A stretch of DNA of 64,000 bases from Paenibacillus_AM sp052180255 (GTDB taxonomy: Bacteria > Bacillota > Bacilli > Paenibacillales > NBRC-103111), in assembly GCF_052180255.1 (NCBI RefSeq), contig NZ_CP197466.1, forward strand, positions 1,426,001 to 1,490,000, read 5' to 3'. The position numbers were made by a program, and so were the translations under genes. The notes beneath the pieces were generated by a model, which was given only the letters and a program-made list of their open reading frames with translations, did no database searches and had not been told where the DNA came from. Positions 25,268 to 34,104 of the stretch are shown here, piece by piece (positions within the stretch are counted from its first letter, which is position 1; every line of letters starts with the position of its first letter).

Positions 25268-26284
25268 ATGGACTTAAGCATGTATGCAGTTCGAACGGAT
25301 CTCGCATTAGAAGCAAGAGATATGGCAGTAGACTCTAAAGGAACAGTTCCTGGAGGATCTGCACCGAATATTCCGGGTCTGCAATCCGAGTTCACGGATG
25401 AAGAAGGCATCAAAGTCACGAATATTCATGTGCAGACCGATCAGGCAGCGCAGACGATTGGCAAGATGAAAGGACATTACATAACGATCGAGGTGCCGGA
25501 ACTTCGCAATAAAGATAGTGAACTGCAAGATCGGGTGGCAACAAAGTTCGCTAAACTCTTCGAGAAGTTTCTTGTGGATATGGGTATATCAAAAAGCGCT
25601 AAGGTACTTGTAATCGGACTTGGGAACTGGAATGTGACACCGGATGCTTTAGGACCTTTAGTTGTGGAGAACTTAATGGTCACGCGACATTACTTCGAGC
25701 TGATGCCGGACCAAGTAAGCCCGGGCTATCGTCCAGTAAGTGCAGTTGCACCTGGGGTTCTTGGGATTACAGGAATTGAGAGCAGTGAGATTGTGCAAGG
25801 TATTGTGGAAAAGTCTAAGCCCGACCTTGTGATTGCCGTAGACGCCCTTGCATCCAAAGCACTTGAACGAGTAAATACGACGATTCAGATCGCAGATACC
25901 GGGATTCATCCTGGATCTGGAATTGGGAATAAGCGTAAAGGACTCACACATGAAATCTTAGGTGTACCTGTGATCGCCATTGGTGTACCTACCGTTGTGT
26001 ATGCGTCCACAATTGTGAATTCATGTATAGACATGATGCAGGGACATTTTAACACCCAGACGAGTAACTCTGGCGCTATTATGGGGATGATTGGCAGTAT
26101 GCAGGAGAATGAACGACTTGCTCTTGTCAAAGAGGTGCTGAACCCACTTGGTCATGATCTGTTAGTGACTCCTAAGGAAATTGATGAATTTATCGAGGAT
26201 ATTGCCAACATTATTGCATCTGGATTAAATGCAGCGCTGCACGAAGCTGTAGATGTGAATAACGTGTCGGCTTACACCCATTAA
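25268..26284 (+). CDS. gpr: Germination protease GPR
   Basis: Forespore protease that degrades small acid-soluble spore proteins during germination; made as an inactive zymogen. 338 residues with the family start Y-A-V-R-T-D-L-A near residue 6, the G-L-G-N-W-N-V-T-P-D-A-L-G-P segment and the A-V-D-A-L-A-S region of the catalytic core. The ATG at 25268 has AAAAGGGG upstream; an in-frame start at 25226 would overlap the promoter. A full sigma-G-type promoter stands upstream. spoIIP follows, as in Bacillus. Confidence 0.96.
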   Translation: MDLSMYAVRTDLALEARDMAVDSKGTVPGGSAPNIPGLQSEFTDEEGIKVTNIHVQTDQAAQTIGKMKGHYITIEVPELRNKDSELQDRVATKFAKLFEKFLVDMGISKSAKVLVIGLGNWNVTPDALGPLVVENLMVTRHYFELMPDQVSPGYRPVSAVAPGVLGITGIESSEIVQGIVEKSKPDLVIAVDALASKALERVNTTIQIADTGIHPGSGIGNKRKGLTHEILGVPVIAIGVPTVVYASTIVNSCIDMMQGHFNTQTSNSGAIMGMIGSMQENERLALVKEVLNPLGHDLLVTPKEIDEFIEDIANIIASGLNAALHEAVDVNNVSAYTH

Positions 26285-26289
26285 CTGAC

Positions 26290-26314
26290 CAGCCATTCCT
26301 GGCTGATTTTCTCT
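26290..26314 (+). terminator. Weak terminator-like hairpin after gpr
   Basis: CAGCCA (26290-26295) pairs with TGGCTG (26300-26305), followed by ATTTTCTCTT. The stem is short, so termination may be partial. The remaining 26315-26490 before spoIIP shows no other clear feature. Confidence 0.4.
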
Positions 26315-26490
26315 TACGGAATGACATGCAAGCACAAAGGCCGCTTAATTGTGGACTTTGGTGCTTGTTTCTTTTTCTAGTAAAAAACAGTTCTATCCTA
26401 TTTCTTTCGCTCATAGATTGAGAGTAACTAGATTCCATTCGATAGAGTGGCAGGCGATTCGCGATTTCAGCGAAAGAGGAGGAATATGGG

Positions 26491-27699
26491 ATGAAATGGG
26501 TATCACTCACTATGAATGTAAGCGTCATTCGGAAAAGTGTACAAAATGCGGGGTCACTAGTAAAAATTTTTGTCATCAGCACAATGACGACGCTAGCCAT
26601 TTTTTTATTGATAGGAATTGGGGGCATCATTCAGTCCAAAGCAACCAATTCACCCGTATCAACGGTAAAGGGCCTTATGGCTTCGGTATCCAATCAATTT
26701 ATAGTGGATATCCTAGGAATGGAAGTGCCGCATCTACAAAAAGATGCTATGAGATTCACTTTTTCACAAAAAAATGTGTTTCAGTTCATGTTTCGGTTTC
26801 TGACGAATATTGATCCGCAGGATAAGAAATCATTAATGGCTCGTGAAATGCCAGGGATGAGTATTGGCAATACAACAGTACTAAGACCGGGAGATGTGGA
26901 TAATCCAAGTCAACCCGAGCATTTGACACCGCCAGAGCGTGTGTTTACGCAAGATCAGGTACAAGCCACAACAGCACCTGCGCCTACACCTAAGCCAGCA
27001 CCTGCACCGGTAGTTTCAGGAGGTAATGTAGCATTCATTTATCAAACTCACAGTTCAGAATCTTATCTACCAGAGCTTAAGGAAAAGGGAGTTACAGATC
27101 CAGATCAAGCCTATGATTCCACTAAAAATGTAACACTCGTTGGGCAGCGGCTGGCACAAGGACTTGAGAAGTCGGGTATAGGCGTTATTCATTCGACTGA
27201 GAATTATGGTCCGAATACAATCAAAAACTTTAATTTTAATTACTCTTATAAATATTCCTTAAATACATTGAAAGAAGCATTCGCATCTCATCCTAGTCTA
27301 AATTTTTATTTTGATATCCATCGAGATTCGTTACCACGTAAAAAGACAACGGTGACGATAGACGGTACGGATTATGCCCAGTTATATTTTATCATCGGTG
27401 GAGATAATACGAATTGGAAAAAGAATGAGGAGTTCGCCAATCAAATTCATCAATTGATCGGTAATCAAATGCCAGGTTTGTCTAAGGGTGTTTATGCAAA
27501 ATCGGGTAAATCAGTAGATGGTCTTTACAATCAGAATTTCTCACCAAACCTTGCTGTAATCGAGATAGGCGGGCCTGGTAACACACTAGAGGAGTGCTAT
27601 CGCACAGCAGATATATTAGCCAAGGTCATTTCACAAGTGATTCTTAAAGCGGAAAAGGTAGACGCTCCAGCAGCTGAGCCGAATGCAGATAAAAAGTAG
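26491..27699 (+). CDS. spoIIP: Stage II sporulation protein P, cell-wall hydrolase of the DMP complex
   Basis: Peptidoglycan amidase/endopeptidase that with SpoIID and SpoIIM drives engulfment of the forespore. 402 residues: an N-terminal membrane anchor (about 24-46), a Pro/Ala-rich linker (about 155-175), then the SpoIIP amidase-like domain. Candidate zinc and catalytic residues are His187 and Glu190 in T-H-S-S-E-S-Y, His277 in D-I-H-R-D, and Glu in E-I-G-G-P-G-N-T. GAGGAGG lies 8 nt before the ATG. Genes on both sides (gpr, yqxA-like, lepA) match Bacillus order. Confidence 0.96.
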   Translation: MKWVSLTMNVSVIRKSVQNAGSLVKIFVISTMTTLAIFLLIGIGGIIQSKATNSPVSTVKGLMASVSNQFIVDILGMEVPHLQKDAMRFTFSQKNVFQFMFRFLTNIDPQDKKSLMAREMPGMSIGNTTVLRPGDVDNPSQPEHLTPPERVFTQDQVQATTAPAPTPKPAPAPVVSGGNVAFIYQTHSSESYLPELKEKGVTDPDQAYDSTKNVTLVGQRLAQGLEKSGIGVIHSTENYGPNTIKNFNFNYSYKYSLNTLKEAFASHPSLNFYFDIHRDSLPRKKTTVTIDGTDYAQLYFIIGGDNTNWKKNEEFANQIHQLIGNQMPGLSKGVYAKSGKSVDGLYNQNFSPNLAVIEIGGPGNTLEECYRTADILAKVISQVILKAEKVDAPAAEPNADKK

Positions 27700-27738
27700 A
27701 AATTATGCCGTCATTACGGCTTTGGAGGTGCGCTTGAC

Positions 27739-28122
27739 ATGCATCGGTTTTATTTTAAAATGCTGTTGGTCGTTGCACTTGTGGCGTTCTGTATTCTGTT
27801 CGGTGTTAGTGTAGCTAAACAAGGTGTGGATCGTGTAAACGGGCCTGTTCCAAATCAAGTCATTGTTGGGAAGAAAGACACGGAGAACGAGAAACTACTG
27901 CTTCAGCTTCAACGGGAACGCAAGGCACGAGAACAGCTTCAAGATGAACTGCAAAAAGCTCGTGTAGCTAGGGAGAAGGAGATAGATCCGATCAATAAAA
28001 CAAAAGTGAATACACCAGATAACTCGAATATGAATGGAATCGGGAATCGATTAGGGGATTTAATGCAAGGGGCCGCGCGAGGTGTAATCTCTGTTTTTGC
28101 AGGGTTGTTCGATGCATTTTAA
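27739..28122 (+). CDS. YqxA-like small membrane protein (DUF3679)
   Basis: Protein of 127 residues with one N-terminal membrane helix (about 7-25) and a strongly charged coiled-coil stretch of Glu/Lys/Arg/Gln (about 48-85), then a Gly-rich end. Position between spoIIP and lepA is that of Bacillus yqxA (DUF3679), and the start and topology agree, but similarity beyond this is modest to the eye. The function of yqxA is unknown; co-transcription with spoIIP suggests a sporulation link. GGAGGTG lies upstream of the ATG. Confidence 0.7.
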   Translation: MHRFYFKMLLVVALVAFCILFGVSVAKQGVDRVNGPVPNQVIVGKKDTENEKLLLQLQRERKAREQLQDELQKARVAREKEIDPINKTKVNTPDNSNMNGIGNRLGDLMQGAARGVISVFAGLFDAF

Positions 28123-28143
28123 GGAAAACACCGATCAAAACAT

Positions 28144-28171
28144 TGATGCCTATTCCATTGACTGATATAAT
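28144..28171 (+). promoter_or_regulatory. Probable promoter of lepA
   Basis: TTGATG at 28144-28149 and a perfect TATAAT at 28166-28171 with a 16-bp spacer, 33 bp before the lepA start. Confidence 0.45.
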
Positions 28172-28204
28172 AAAAGTTATTGCGTAATTTAGTGGGGGTA
28201 AGGC

Positions 28205-30019
28205 ATGACGGACATTCAAGCAAGACAGAAACAGATTCGTAACTTTTCGATTATTGCTCATATTGACCATGGTAAATCGACACTTGCGGATCGGATATTG
28301 GAATATACAGGTGCACTGTCTTCTCGCGAAATGCAGGAGCAAGTGCTGGATCAAATGGATCTGGAACGGGAACGTGGCATTACGATTAAGCTGCAGGCTG
28401 TACGATTGAACTATCGTGCGGAGGACGGACAAGATTACATTTTGAACTTAATTGATACACCGGGGCACGTCGATTTCACATACGAGGTGTCACGAAGTCT
28501 TGCTGCTTGTGAAGGGGCATTGCTTGTTGTCGATGCGGCACAAGGGATCGAAGCTCAGACACTTGCTAACGTTTACTTGGCACTGGATAATAATCTTGAA
28601 ATTTTACCAGTTATCAATAAAATCGATCTTCCAAGTGCGGATCCGGATCGTGTGAAGCAGGAGATTGAGGATGTAATTGGTCTTGATGCATCTGAAGCTG
28701 TACATGCCTCGGCAAAAGCGGGTATTGGTATCAAGGAAATCATCGAACAAGTGTGCCAGAAGGTACCTGCTCCAACAGGAGATCATACGAAGCCGCTTAA
28801 AGCTTTGATCTTTGATTCGCACTATGATGCGTATAAAGGCGTAATTGTGTATGTGCGTGTTGTGGACGGTTCCATTCGTCCAGGTTCCAAAATTAAATTC
28901 ATGGCGACGAACAAGATTTTCGAAGTTATCGAAGTCGGCGCATTTATGCCGCGCATGACGATGGTAGATGAGCTAAACATTGGTGATGTTGGTTTCGTCG
29001 TAGCGGGTATTAAGAACGTGGGCGATACGCGTGTCGGGGATACAATTACGAACGCGGTTAATCCAGCGCCAGAGCCATTGCCAGGTTATCGTAAAATTAA
29101 CCCAATGGTATTCTGTGGTTTGTATCCAATTGAAACTCAAGATTACAATGATCTTCGTGAAGCACTTCAAAAGCTTGAGCTTAACGATGCGTCCTTGACG
29201 TATGAGCCAGAGACGTCATCTGCGCTAGGTTTTGGATTCCGTTGCGGTTTCTTGGGACTTCTCCACATGGAGATTATTCAAGAGCGTATTGAGCGTGAAT
29301 TTAACATTCCACTTATTACGACAGCACCGAGCGTTGTATACAGAATCACATTAACGAACGGGGAATCCATGCAAATTGATAACCCATCGAATTATCCGGA
29401 TCCACAACGTGTAGAATTCGTAGAGGAGCCTTATGTGAAGGCCTCCATCATTGTTCCTAACGATTTCGTAGGAGCGATTATGGAGCTGTGTCAAGGCAAA
29501 CGCGGCGAATTTATTAACATGGAGTATCTCGATACGACTCGCGTAACTTTGAGTTACAATATGCCACTTTCCGAGATCGTGTATGACTTCTTCGATCAAT
29601 TGAAGTCCAGCACGAAAGGCTATGCTTCCTTCGATTATGAATTATCTGGATACAAGCGTTCGAATCTCGTGAAAATGGACATCTTGCTTAACAATGAACA
29701 AGTCGATGCGTTGTCCTTCATCGTTCACCGTGATCGTGCTTATCACCGTGGTAAGATCATTTGTGAGAAGCTTAGAGAGCTTATTCCGCGTCAAATGTTC
29801 GAAGTGCCGATTCAAGCGGCAATTGGACAAAAGATCGTGTCTCGTGAGACGGTTAAAGCGATGCGTAAGAACGTTCTTGCTAAATGTTATGGTGGTGACA
29901 TTTCCCGTAAGCGGAAATTGCTCGATAAACAAAAAGAAGGTAAGAAGCGCATGAAGCAAGTCGGTTCTGTGGAGGTTCCACAAGAGGCGTTCATGGCGGT
30001 ATTGCGGATTGACGACTAG
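28205..30019 (+). CDS. lepA: Elongation factor 4 (LepA), translational GTPase
   Basis: Ribosome-binding GTPase implicated in ribosome assembly and in rescuing stalled elongation. 604 residues, normal length. G1 A-H-I-D-H-G-K-S-T near residue 17, G3 D-T-P-G-H near 84, and G4 N-K-I-D-L-P near 138 are intact. The EF-G-like domains and the LepA-specific C-terminal domain (K-R-K-L-L-D-K-Q-K-E-G-K-K-R-M-K-Q-V-G) are complete. GGGGGTAAGG precedes the ATG. A bidirectional terminator lies about 100 bp after the stop. Confidence 0.98.
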   Translation: MTDIQARQKQIRNFSIIAHIDHGKSTLADRILEYTGALSSREMQEQVLDQMDLERERGITIKLQAVRLNYRAEDGQDYILNLIDTPGHVDFTYEVSRSLAACEGALLVVDAAQGIEAQTLANVYLALDNNLEILPVINKIDLPSADPDRVKQEIEDVIGLDASEAVHASAKAGIGIKEIIEQVCQKVPAPTGDHTKPLKALIFDSHYDAYKGVIVYVRVVDGSIRPGSKIKFMATNKIFEVIEVGAFMPRMTMVDELNIGDVGFVVAGIKNVGDTRVGDTITNAVNPAPEPLPGYRKINPMVFCGLYPIETQDYNDLREALQKLELNDASLTYEPETSSALGFGFRCGFLGLLHMEIIQERIEREFNIPLITTAPSVVYRITLTNGESMQIDNPSNYPDPQRVEFVEEPYVKASIIVPNDFVGAIMELCQGKRGEFINMEYLDTTRVTLSYNMPLSEIVYDFFDQLKSSTKGYASFDYELSGYKRSNLVKMDILLNNEQVDALSFIVHRDRAYHRGKIICEKLRELIPRQMFEVPIQAAIGQKIVSRETVKAMRKNVLAKCYGGDISRKRKLLDKQKEGKKRMKQVGSVEVPQEAFMAVLRIDD

Positions 30020-30115
30020 GAGTAGAGATAAGGCTTGAGGGGGCGGCGACGAGTTGCCTACTCAAGATGATTTCTCTATAAATATCCCCCTATTCGCAGG
30101 GTTAGGGGAGGTAAA

Positions 30116-30150
30116 TAAAAAACAGGAACTTTTTTGGTTCCTGTTTTTTG
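30116..30150. terminator. Bidirectional terminator between lepA and ytaF
   Basis: ACAGGAAC (30122-30129) pairs with GTTCCTGT (30137-30144), flanked by an A run on the left and a T run on the right. It can serve both lepA and the convergent ytaF-like gene. Confidence 0.9.
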
Positions 30151-30155
30151 CTTTT

Positions 30156-30761
30156 TCATACCAGTACCTCATAGATAGCGATGCCCACAAGGACGATGCC
30201 GGCGATTAGATTGGAATAACTGCCTAGGCGTGTTTTACTGATTTTGCAGCCGATACGTACGCCTCCACCAACAAATATAAAGGAGAATATCCCTGCGCTG
30301 ATTGTCGTCCATAATGGGGATATGCCCGTAGCTCCTGCGCCAATACCAGTTGCAATATTGTTAAGGGCTAGCGCTAAGCCGAGTGCAAGGGATTCTTTCC
30401 ATGAGATCGTAAGATTATGATCGCTATCGGCATTGATTGGATGACGAATGACACTAGCGAGATCGGAAGATTCTTTCGTTGTATCAAGTACTTTTTTAGG
30501 ACGTAGACTGGTCCAGATGGTTTGTAAACCGATCAAAGCAATAATGGAGGCACCAGCAATGTTCGCGAAAGTTTCGGATACATATTGGGATAGAAACTCA
30601 CCCATGATCATGGATATAAATGTCCCAGTCATCGTGATGAAGGCAATCATCAAATTTGAGAAGAATGGAATACGGGTTGATTTCATCCCGAATGAGATAC
30701 CAACCCCTAAATTATCTAAATTTGAAGCGAAAGCAACTAATAAAATCGAAATAACATGCAT
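30156..30761 (-). CDS. ytaF: Sporulation membrane protein YtaF-like (MntP-related)
   Basis: Six-helix membrane protein of 201 residues related to the MntP/YtaF group. Two similar halves are visible, each starting with an Asn/Asp-containing helix: A-S-N-L-D-N-L-G-V-G near residue 12 and A-L-A-L-N-N-I-A-T-G near 132. A charged cytoplasmic loop (about 87-118) joins them. YtaF is annotated as a sporulation membrane protein; MntP exports manganese, so metal export is an alternative. GGGTGGGG lies before the ATG on the reverse strand. Convergent with lepA. Confidence 0.8.
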   Translation of the reverse strand: MHVISILLVAFASNLDNLGVGISFGMKSTRIPFFSNLMIAFITMTGTFISMIMGEFLSQYVSETFANIAGASIIALIGLQTIWTSLRPKKVLDTTKESSDLASVIRHPINADSDHNLTISWKESLALGLALALNNIATGIGAGATGISPLWTTISAGIFSFIFVGGGVRIGCKISKTRLGSYSNLIAGIVLVGIAIYEVLV

Positions 30762-30938
30762 GGTTAGTCCCCACCCTAATGATCTAGTTATTTACCTAGA
30801 CTATGTGGGAAATTTCAAAAAAGTGAATCGGAATCTTATGAATAGACCTATAGCAGCATACATGACTGAAAAACCTGCCGTTGTAATTCCCATTGTTTCG
30901 CTAAACCCATTTCTTTTTGTTTTGGGAATAAGACCTAT

Positions 30939-30968
30939 TTGATGTACAATGAAGGTTAGCTTTATAAC
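30939..30968 (+). promoter_or_regulatory. Possible promoter of hemW
   Basis: TTGATG at 30939-30944 and TATAAC at 30963-30968 (18-bp spacer) in the 263-bp region upstream of hemW; TATAAT at 30969-30974 is an alternative -10. The rest of 30762-31024 has no clear gene. Confidence 0.35.
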
Positions 30969-31024
30969 TATAATGAAGTAGAATAAGGGCTTTAATTGGC
31001 TAAGGATGAAAGGAAGTATTTAGA

Positions 31025-32179
31025 ATGAACGTACGATTAGCAGCGCCGAAGGCAGTTTATATACACATTCCATTTTGTACGAATAAATGTTTTTACTGTG
31101 ACTTTAACTCGTTCGTGTTACAGGGACAGCCAGTGGACGCATATTTGGATGCGTTAGAACGAGAAATGGAACGGACGGTGGCGGTGGTTCCACCTGAAGA
31201 GGTGAAGACGATCTTTGTAGGTGGCGGGACACCAACTGTTTTGACACCTCCACAGATGGAGAAATTTTTGCGTATGGTGGGTCAGTATTTTCCGCTTAAT
31301 CATCCAGAACTTGAATTCTCGATGGAAGCGAATCCGGGGACAACGGATAAAGACAAACTCACGGTGATGCGAGCAGGCGGGGTGAATCGGTTATCTTTTG
31401 GTGTACAATCCTTTGATAATGGGTTGCTTGAGCGAATCGGGCGTATTCATAATACGGATGATGTGTATCGTAGTATTGAGAATGCAAAGGATGTTGGTTT
31501 TGACAATATATCCATTGACTTGATGTTTGGTTTACCCAAGCAGACGGTGGACATTATGAACTCCACGTTGGATGCTGCGCTCAAGCTTGATCTACAGCAC
31601 TATTCGATCTATTCATTGAAAGTGGAGGAGAATACGCTGTTCCATACGTTGTTTAATAAGAATCAGCTTCCTTTGCCAGATGAGGATGAAGAGTTAGACA
31701 TGTACGAGCTTATTATGCGACGCTTGAAAGAGGCGGGCTATGAGCAATATGAAATTTCGAATTTTGCACGTCCAGGGCGAAAGTCGATGCACAATATTAC
31801 GTATTGGCTGAATCATCCTTACTATGGACTTGGAGCCGGTGCGCATGGCTATGTTCGAGGTATGCGTCATGTGAATATTAAAGGTGTACAGCCTTATATT
31901 AATGCGGCGATGGAAGGTTTGCCGATTCTTGAGAAGAATGAAGTATCTGAAAAAGAGGCGATGGAAGACTTCATGATGGTCGGTCTTCGTCTATTAAGCG
32001 GTGTGCGTTCAGTCGATTTTGAAGCGCAATTTGGGGTAAAGCTGCATGATGTATTCGGCTCGAAACTAGATAAGCTCGTGGCTCAAGAACTTCTTATTCA
32101 AAGAGAAGATGGAGTTTATTGCTTAACTGATCGTGGATTGTTACTTGGTAACGAAGTGTTCGGTGAGTTTCTTGAATAA
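31025..32179 (+). CDS. hemW: Radical SAM heme chaperone HemW
   Basis: Oxygen-independent coproporphyrinogen oxidase-like protein now viewed as a heme chaperone. 384 residues. Three cysteines of the iron-sulfur cluster motif C-x3-C-x2-C lie at 18, 22 and 25 (F-C-T-N-K-C-F-Y-C-D). G-G-G-T-P-T near residue 68 and the HemN-type C-terminal domain follow. The extra cysteine after the motif that typifies true HemN is absent here (the fourth position is Asp-Phe), favouring HemW. AAAGGAAG stands before the ATG. Upstream of hrcA, as in Bacillus. Confidence 0.95.
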   Translation: MNVRLAAPKAVYIHIPFCTNKCFYCDFNSFVLQGQPVDAYLDALEREMERTVAVVPPEEVKTIFVGGGTPTVLTPPQMEKFLRMVGQYFPLNHPELEFSMEANPGTTDKDKLTVMRAGGVNRLSFGVQSFDNGLLERIGRIHNTDDVYRSIENAKDVGFDNISIDLMFGLPKQTVDIMNSTLDAALKLDLQHYSIYSLKVEENTLFHTLFNKNQLPLPDEDEELDMYELIMRRLKEAGYEQYEISNFARPGRKSMHNITYWLNHPYYGLGAGAHGYVRGMRHVNIKGVQPYINAAMEGLPILEKNEVSEKEAMEDFMMVGLRLLSGVRSVDFEAQFGVKLHDVFGSKLDKLVAQELLIQREDGVYCLTDRGLLLGNEVFGEFLE

Positions 32180-32213
32180 CACGCAATGATTCTATTATTA
32201 AACTTGTTACGAA

Positions 32214-32249
32214 AGAGAGAAGAAGTGTTGTAGGATACATCTTCTCTCT
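32214..32249 (+). terminator. Hairpin after hemW, possible terminator
   Basis: A perfect 10-bp stem AGAGAGAAGA (32214-32223) with TCTTCTCTCT (32240-32249), 16-base loop. There is no T run, so it may be a processing or 3'-end-stabilising structure. Confidence 0.5.
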
Positions 32250-32293
32250 ATAGTGACTTGGCTTTTTGAGTAAGCACACCGCGGATGATCAAA

Positions 32294-32347
32294 TTGACGA
32301 AAAATTTACTCTTGTATAAATATATAATTTTGTTGTATATTTATTCA
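32294..32347 (+). promoter_or_regulatory. Promoter with two tandem ARG-box-like operators
   Basis: TTGACG (32294-32299) and TAAATA (32317-32322), 17 bp apart, form a promoter. Overlapping and following the -10 are TGTATAAATATATA (32313-32326) and TGTATATTTATTCA (32334-32347). The second fits the ARG-box core TGNATWWWWATNCA fully, the first with one mismatch. Their centres are 21 bp apart, the usual spacing of tandem ArgR sites. Confidence 0.6.
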
Positions 32348-32444
32348 GTGAATTATGCAGACTCTAATTCACCTTAGAGAGCGTTGTACGGGCGTATCCA
32401 CACAGCGGTCTTTTCTGACTAGGTTGATTAAAGGTGGGATCTTC

Positions 32445-32906
32445 ATGGGAGTAGCTTGCCGAAAGGCTGCTGAGCAGGATTTGGACGCTTTATTTACAAT
32501 TATTCAGGGGTATGCAGAGCAGGGTATTATGCTGGCTAGATCGCGTGATATGTTGATGGAGCAGCTTTCTACTTTTGTCATTGCGGAAGCTGAAGAAGGA
32601 TTAATTGGATGTGGGTCACTTACTAGGTTAGGACCTGATCTAGTTGAAGTCCGATCACTTGGTATTAGTGATGGATATAAAGGACAAGGCGTTGGCCGAA
32701 TGTTAATGGATGAATTGCTCGCGGAAGCGCGCAGTCAAAATATATCAAAAGTGATGGCACTGACGTACGAAGTTGGCTTTTTTCAAAAAAATGGATTTTC
32801 AATCGTACCGAAAGAAGTGTTTCCTGAGAAGGTTTGGCGAGATTGTGTGAACTGCAAGAAACAGTATTGCTGTGATGAAATTGCAGTGCTAAATAGGCTG
32901 GAATGA
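32445..32906 (+). CDS. GNAT acetyltransferase, N-acetylglutamate synthase-like
   Basis: Single-domain GNAT protein of 153 residues. The acetyl-CoA loop is G-Y-K-G-Q-G-V-G-R near residue 88, after the V-R-S-L-G-I-S strand. The C-terminal C-V-N-C-K-K-Q-Y-C-C-D-E-I-A segment resembles the end of short N-acetylglutamate synthases (ArgA-type GNAT proteins). That would make it an enzyme acetylating glutamate for arginine synthesis. ARG-box-like sites over its promoter support this reading. The ATG at 32445 has AAAGGTGG 7 nt upstream; a longer frame to 32355 lacks a site. The exact substrate cannot be read from sequence. Confidence 0.75.
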   Translation: MGVACRKAAEQDLDALFTIIQGYAEQGIMLARSRDMLMEQLSTFVIAEAEEGLIGCGSLTRLGPDLVEVRSLGISDGYKGQGVGRMLMDELLAEARSQNISKVMALTYEVGFFQKNGFSIVPKEVFPEKVWRDCVNCKKQYCCDEIAVLNRLE

Positions 32907-32913
32907 ACTTGAC

Positions 32914-32939
32914 AACAGACCTCAGGGTCTGTTATTTTT
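32914..32939 (+). terminator. Terminator after the acetyltransferase gene
   Basis: AACAGACC (32914-32921) pairs with GGTCTGTT (32926-32933), loop TCAG, followed by ATTTTTG. It separates the gene from the hrcA cluster. An overlapping TTGACA at 32909 is too far from the -10-like TATTAT at 32941 to form a promoter with it. Confidence 0.75.
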
Positions 32940-32949
32940 GTATTATGAT

Positions 32950-32976
32950 TTAGCACTCAGCGACGAAGAGTGCTAA
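32950..32976 (+). promoter_or_regulatory. CIRCE element (HrcA operator)
   Basis: TTAGCACTC (32950-32958), nine bases, GAGTGCTAA (32968-32976): an exact match to the CIRCE consensus. It lies 35 bp upstream of hrcA and directly after a -10-like TATTAT, so HrcA should repress the whole hrcA-to-dnaJ run. It is the only CIRCE in the window. Confidence 0.97.
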
Positions 32977-33011
32977 CGATTAAATCGTAAACTTAAATGG
33001 AGGTATCTGCT

Positions 33012-34046
33012 ATGTTGTCGGAACGCCAGCGTATGATCTTAAGCGCTATTGTCGATGACTATATTCGTTTCGCCGAGCCGGTTGGATCTAGAACGATTTC
33101 CAAACGTGGTAATGTGGGTTTTAGCCCCGCGACGATTCGTAATGAAATGTCCGATCTGGAGGAGATGGGTTTTTTAGATCAACCGCATACTTCTGCAGGG
33201 CGCATTCCTTCTAATAAAGGGTATCGTTATTATGTGGATCATCTTGTGCAGCAAGGGGCGTTAAGCCCGGAAGAGATCAATATGATGAAGCTATTTTTCA
33301 CGCAAAAAATTCAAGAAATGGAAGATGTCGTTGGTCATGCGGCTACGATCCTTTCATCTCTCACGAATTATACGTCGATTGTGCTCGCCCCAGAGGTGTA
33401 TGGGACGACGCTTAAACATATGCAAATTGTTCCGCTATCAGATACGACGGCGGTTGCGATATTCGTAACGAATACAGGGCATGTAGAGAATAAAACGGTG
33501 ACAATTCCTCCAGGGATGTCGATGTCCGATATTCAAACGGTAGTAAATCTACTCAATGATAGGCTTACTAACGTTTCTTTGCTCGAGTTCAAGTCAAAGC
33601 TTTATAATGAAGTGTCTGCTGAACTTGGAAAATATGTGTCTGGTTATCATGAACTACTAACCGTAGTTGAAGATGTCTTGCACGGCGGTGATAAGGATCG
33701 AATATTTGTTAGTGGTTCGACGAATATGTTGATTCAGCCGGAATTCAAGGATCTCGACAAGGTTAAAAATATCCTGGATTTACTTGGCGAAGCTCCGAAA
33801 TTAATTGGTCTATTCTCCGATACGCAGCTTGGTGTTCAAGTGAGGATTGGAACTGAAAATACGATGCAAATTATGAATGATTGTTCGCTAATTACAGCTA
33901 CTTATTCAATAGAAGATCGACCGATAGGAACGATTGGAATTTTAGGACCGACCCGAATGGAGTATGGCAAGGTGATTAGTGTGCTTGATTATGTTTCGAA
34001 AAATTTGGAGCAGGCATTTGCACGCTGGTACAAAACGAATGGGTAA
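33012..34046 (+). CDS. hrcA: Heat-inducible transcription repressor HrcA
   Basis: Dimeric repressor that binds CIRCE and needs chaperonin for activity in Bacillus. 344 residues: an N-terminal winged-helix domain (about 1-75, with E-P-V-G-S-R-T-I-S-K and the H-T-S-A-G-R-I-P-S motif), a GAF-like middle domain with an inserted region, and C-terminal dimer segments with G-I-L-G-P-T-R-M-E-Y. The ATG at 33012 has TGGAGG 8 nt upstream. A perfect CIRCE lies before it. The chaperonin gene follows. Confidence 0.97.
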   Translation: MLSERQRMILSAIVDDYIRFAEPVGSRTISKRGNVGFSPATIRNEMSDLEEMGFLDQPHTSAGRIPSNKGYRYYVDHLVQQGALSPEEINMMKLFFTQKIQEMEDVVGHAATILSSLTNYTSIVLAPEVYGTTLKHMQIVPLSDTTAVAIFVTNTGHVENKTVTIPPGMSMSDIQTVVNLLNDRLTNVSLLEFKSKLYNEVSAELGKYVSGYHELLTVVEDVLHGGDKDRIFVSGSTNMLIQPEFKDLDKVKNILDLLGEAPKLIGLFSDTQLGVQVRIGTENTMQIMNDCSLITATYSIEDRPIGTIGILGPTRMEYGKVISVLDYVSKNLEQAFARWYKTNG

Positions 34047-34104
34047 TCTCGTTCACATCTAGCTAGTTAGATGAGTCTTGAACCGAAAGGGAACACGGTC
34101 AACC

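Noticed and set aside
30448..30942. 164-codon forward frame opposite ytaF
   Set aside because: It is antisense to a well-supported membrane protein gene, has no ribosome binding site, and its product is not recognisable.
32909..32946. TTGACA plus TATTAT as the hrcA promoter
   Set aside because: The spacer is 26 bp and TTGACA overlaps a terminator stem; only the TATTAT next to CIRCE is plausible.
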